DNA from: Actinomadura sp. DC4
GTDB lineage: Bacteria > Actinomycetota > Actinomycetes > Streptosporangiales > Streptosporangiaceae
NCBI RefSeq assembly: GCF_030406325.1
Contig: NZ_JAUEQY010000054.1
Location: forward strand, 1 to 43,891
Direction of reading: 5' to 3'
DNA: 43,891 nt
Numbering within the stretch: position 1 is the stretch's first letter; each line of letters begins with the position of its first letter. The position numbers were made by a program, and so were the translations under genes. The notes below the pieces were generated by a model. It was not told the origin of the DNA and ran no database searches. It was given only the letters and a program-made list of their open reading frames with translations. Positions 42,221-43,891 of the stretch are shown here, one piece after another.

Positions 42221-42244
42221 AAAGGCAACCAAACGGTTGCCTTT
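42221..42244. promoter_or_regulatory. 24-bp perfect-arm palindromic operator (ArsR type)
   Basis: AAAGGCAACC (42221-42230), aaac, GGTTGCCTTT (42235-42244): perfect 10-bp arms with a 4-bp centre, between the -10 and the start codon. Very likely bound by the encoded ArsR protein for autorepression. Confidence 0.8.
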
Positions 42245-42259
42245 GTTCTGGGGATGACT

Positions 42260-43039
42260 ATGGACGCGGTGTTCAAGGCGCTCGCCGACGCCACGCGCCG
42301 GAGGCTGCTCGACAGCCTGAACGGCCGGGGCGGGCAGAGCCTGCGCGAGTTGTGCGCCGACTCCGGCATGACCCGGCAGGCCGTCACCAAGCACCTGGCC
42401 GTACTCGAGGCGGCCGGGGTGGTGACGACGGTCTGGCGGGGGCGGGAGAAGCTGCACTACCTCAACGCCGCGCCCATCAACGAGATCGCCGAACGCTGGA
42501 TCGACCGGTACGACCGCGAGCGGGTGCACGCACTCGCCGACCTGAAGCACGCACTGGAGGATCCTCCGATGAGCAGGCCCGACTTCGTCTACGTCAGCCA
42601 CATCAAGACGACGCCCGAGCGGCTGTGGCAGGCGCTCACCGACCCGGCCTTCACCCGCCGCTACTGGGGCGTGGAGTTCACCACGGACTGGACCGAGGGC
42701 GCGCCGATGACCTGGCGCGAGAGCGGCACCGAGATCAGCGACCCCGAGCAGGTCGTGCTGGTCTCCGACCCGTACCGCCGGCTCGCCTACACCTGGCACA
42801 CCTTCACCCCGGAGTGGGCCAAGGCGAACGCCAAGACCGACGAGGAGCTGGCCGCGTTCGCGGCGGAACGGCGCTCGAAGGTGACCTTCGACCTCGAACC
42901 CTCAGGGCCGGTCGTGAAGCTGACCGTCACCCACGACGGCTTCGAGCCCGGCTCGGCCCTCCTGGACGCCGTCAGCCAGGGCTGGCCGGCCCTCCTGTCC
43001 AGCCTCAAGACCCTGATGGAGTCCGGCGAGCCGCTGTAG
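42260..43039 (+). CDS. ArsR-type repressor fused to SRPBCC (AHSA1) domain
   Basis: A 259-residue fusion. Residues 1-95 are an ArsR winged helix (MDAVFKALADATRRRLLDSL, GMTRQAVTKHLAVLEAAGVV, GREKLHYLNAAPINEIAERW) without an obvious metal-binding Cys pair. Residues ~105-259 are an AHSA1/SRPBCC hydrophobic-ligand domain (FVYVSHIKTTPERLWQALTD, TRRYWGVEFTTDW, GWPALLSSLKTLMESGEP). Ligand binding in the SRPBCC cavity probably controls DNA binding, so it would sense an organic molecule rather than a metal. ATG 42260 matches the family start; ATG 42254 leaves no room for the GGGG ribosome site. Strongly predicted autoregulation. Confidence 0.9.
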   Translation: MDAVFKALADATRRRLLDSLNGRGGQSLRELCADSGMTRQAVTKHLAVLEAAGVVTTVWRGREKLHYLNAAPINEIAERWIDRYDRERVHALADLKHALEDPPMSRPDFVYVSHIKTTPERLWQALTDPAFTRRYWGVEFTTDWTEGAPMTWRESGTEISDPEQVVLVSDPYRRLAYTWHTFTPEWAKANAKTDEELAAFAAERRSKVTFDLEPSGPVVKLTVTHDGFEPGSALLDAVSQGWPALLSSLKTLMESGEPL

Positions 43040-43043
43040 CGGC

Positions 43044-43646
43044 TCAGACGCCGAGGACGCCGCCGAGGCCGCGGTTGGACGACCGGGTGGTGTCATAGGC
43101 GAGCGGGCAGGCCAGCGTCAGCGTGCGGATCGGCTCGGGAAGCTGGAAGTTGAGCTGCAGGACGTAGCGGTCGGCCCCGCTGAACATCTGGGATACGTAG
43201 CCGCCCACTCCCCCGGCTCTGTTGAAAGTCGCGATCTGGGTGTTCTGCCAGTCGGTGACCTGGGCCCGCATATGGTCGAAGTAACCGATCTGACGTTCGT
43301 AGGCGTCCAGCATCTCGTAGCCCTGCATCGCGCGCTTGCGGAGGTGGCCGATCAACTGGCCCTGCGGCGTGACCACGTCGATCTTCGGTGTACCGACATA
43401 TGAATACGGCTTGTTCACCCAGAAAAAGGGCATGCCGTCGGGCCGGGTGACGAGAAGGTCGCGTTTGGCCTGGTCGTTTCGGCGCTGGTTGAGCACCCGC
43501 CAGGCCTTCTGCGCGCCGTTGACGCCCTGTTCTGCGACGTTCGCGACCGGCTGGCCGTGCGGATTCCAGATGGTGTACTTCGCCTCGACCGAGAACATCT
43601 CCGGCGGCTGGTCGTAAACGAGTACGGGGGAGTTGAAAAGGTCCAC
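43044..43646 (-). CDS. scramblase/LURP-one-like protein
   Basis: A 200-residue beta-rich protein resembling the Scramblase (PF03803)/LURP-one tubby-like fold: [58 protein letters not shown] and [20 protein letters not shown] show the repeated strand pattern with conserved Asn-Pro and Gly turns. There is no signal peptide; the C-terminal [11 protein letters not shown] is only mildly hydrophobic. Bacterial members are uncharacterised. GTG 43646 is leaderless by position (TACACT 6 nt upstream). It lies 4 bp from the convergent ArsR-SRPBCC gene and downstream of groEL on the same strand, beyond a terminator. Confidence 0.75.
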   Translation of the reverse strand: MDLFNSPVLVYDQPPEMFSVEAKYTIWNPHGQPVANVAEQGVNGAQKAWRVLNQRRNDQAKRDLLVTRPDGMPFFWVNKPYSYVGTPKIDVVTPQGQLIGHLRKRAMQGYEMLDAYERQIGYFDHMRAQVTDWQNTQIATFNRAGGVGGYVSQMFSGADRYVLQLNFQLPEPIRTLTLACPLAYDTTRSSNRGLGGVLGV

Positions 43647-43652
43647 GCGCGA

Positions 43653-43658
43653 AGTGTA
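43653..43658 (-). promoter_or_regulatory. -10 element for the leaderless scramblase-like gene
   Basis: TACACT on the minus strand ends 6 nt before GTG 43646; no Shine-Dalgarno between them. Confidence 0.45.
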
Positions 43659-43721
43659 CGACCCGGGCAGTATCGCGACATCCGAGACACATATTTCATG
43701 AGAAATGAAACGGACAAGCGA

Positions 43722-43750
43722 AAGGGGCGGTCCCAGCAGGACCGCCCCTT
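43722..43750 (-). terminator. groEL terminator
   Basis: Perfect 12-bp stem AAGGGGCGGTCC (43722-43733) / GGACCGCCCCTT (43739-43750), 5-nt loop, followed in the groEL direction by TTTCGCTT. It is 11 bp past the groEL stop codon. Confidence 0.85.
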
Positions 43751-43760
43751 CCTGGTGGAC

Positions 43761-43891
43761 CTAGAAGTCCATGCCGCCCGGGTCGGGGGCGGCCGGGGCC
43801 GCCTGCTTCTCGGGCTTTTCGGCGATGACCGCTTCGGTCGTCAGGAACAGAGCCGCGATGGAGGCGGCGTTCTGCAGTGCCGAGCGTGTCA
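43761..43891 (-). CDS. groEL: chaperonin GroEL, C-terminal end
   Basis: The last 43 codons of a 60-kDa chaperonin enter from the right edge and end at TAG 43761. [20 protein letters not shown] is the conserved C-terminal helix of GroEL, and the tail [22 protein letters not shown] is the usual flexible Gly/Met-ending tail, here with a single GGM. GroEL assists protein folding in ATP-driven double rings. Which of the actinobacterial paralogues (GroEL1 or GroEL2) this is cannot be settled from the tail, but a GGM-type rather than His-rich tail favours GroEL2. Confidence 0.95.
   Translation of the reverse strand, partial: TRSALQNAASIAALFLTTEAVIAEKPEKQAAPAAPDPGGMDF

Noticed and set aside
43693-43706. 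ATTTC-atga-GAAAT dyad upstream of the scramblase-like gene as a heat-shock CIRCE or HAIR element
   Set aside because: Arms do not match CIRCE (TTAGCACTC-N9-GAGTGCTAA) or HAIR, and it lies downstream of groEL, not before it.

Overview
The window is high-GC actinobacterial chromosome. Evidence: strong G/C bias at third codon positions, abundant GTG and some TTG starts, many cgtacg strings, and a gene set (IdeR-type DtxR regulator, UdgX, mycobacterial-type SerC, DUF3027, DUF2530, long cold-shock protein, XPB helicase plus helicase-associated protein) typical of Streptosporangiales/Thermomonosporaceae-like organisms; the family placement is an inference. No rRNA, tRNA, CRISPR array, complete insertion sequence or prophage was seen, and no gene-free stretch exceeds about 265 bases.

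Left part (1-8.9 kb): a C-terminal gene fragment, a thiolase with a 17-bp palindrome in its upstream region, a SoxR-type [2Fe-2S] regulator, small membrane/lipoprotein genes, a methyltransferase-like protein that has lost much of its fold, a zinc alcohol dehydrogenase behind a four-domain PAS-GAF-SpoIIE phosphatase-ATPase signalling protein, an IdeR-like iron regulator, and UdgX, the glycosylase that crosslinks itself to uracil sites in DNA.

Middle (8.9-25.8 kb): an MFS exporter translationally coupled to pdxH, divergent from a citrate synthase; serC; a relic of an excisionase-type antitoxin; a large membrane protein followed by a secreted propeller-like protein; an orphan class II glutamine amidotransferase; an S33 tripeptidyl aminopeptidase with a 1-nt frameshift; an SDR; purC convergent with thpR; a MarR-MFS operon where the transporter seems to start at CTG; and an AzgA-type purine permease.

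Right part (25.8-43.9 kb): DUF2530, a sacsin/Hsp90-type ATPase of unknown role, DUF3027, an MFS protein, a long cold-shock protein, a HAD phosphatase, a 241-bp intergenic region crowded with inverted repeats, an acyl-CoA ligase with divergent TetR, a helicase-associated WYL-type protein and its XPB helicase partner separated by a TetR/DHA2 efflux pair and a small membrane protein, an ArsR-SRPBCC fusion with a near-ideal promoter and operator, a scramblase-like protein, and the 3' end of groEL.

The region is mainly housekeeping (PLP and serine synthesis, purine synthesis and uptake, acyl-CoA chemistry, DNA repair) mixed with locally autoregulated transporter/regulator pairs. The most notable unexplained signals are the mutually exclusive inverted repeats at 32197-32351, the repeated leaderless-promoter arrangement at about nine genes, the degenerate methyltransferase, the peptidase frameshift, and the sacsin-like ATPase.
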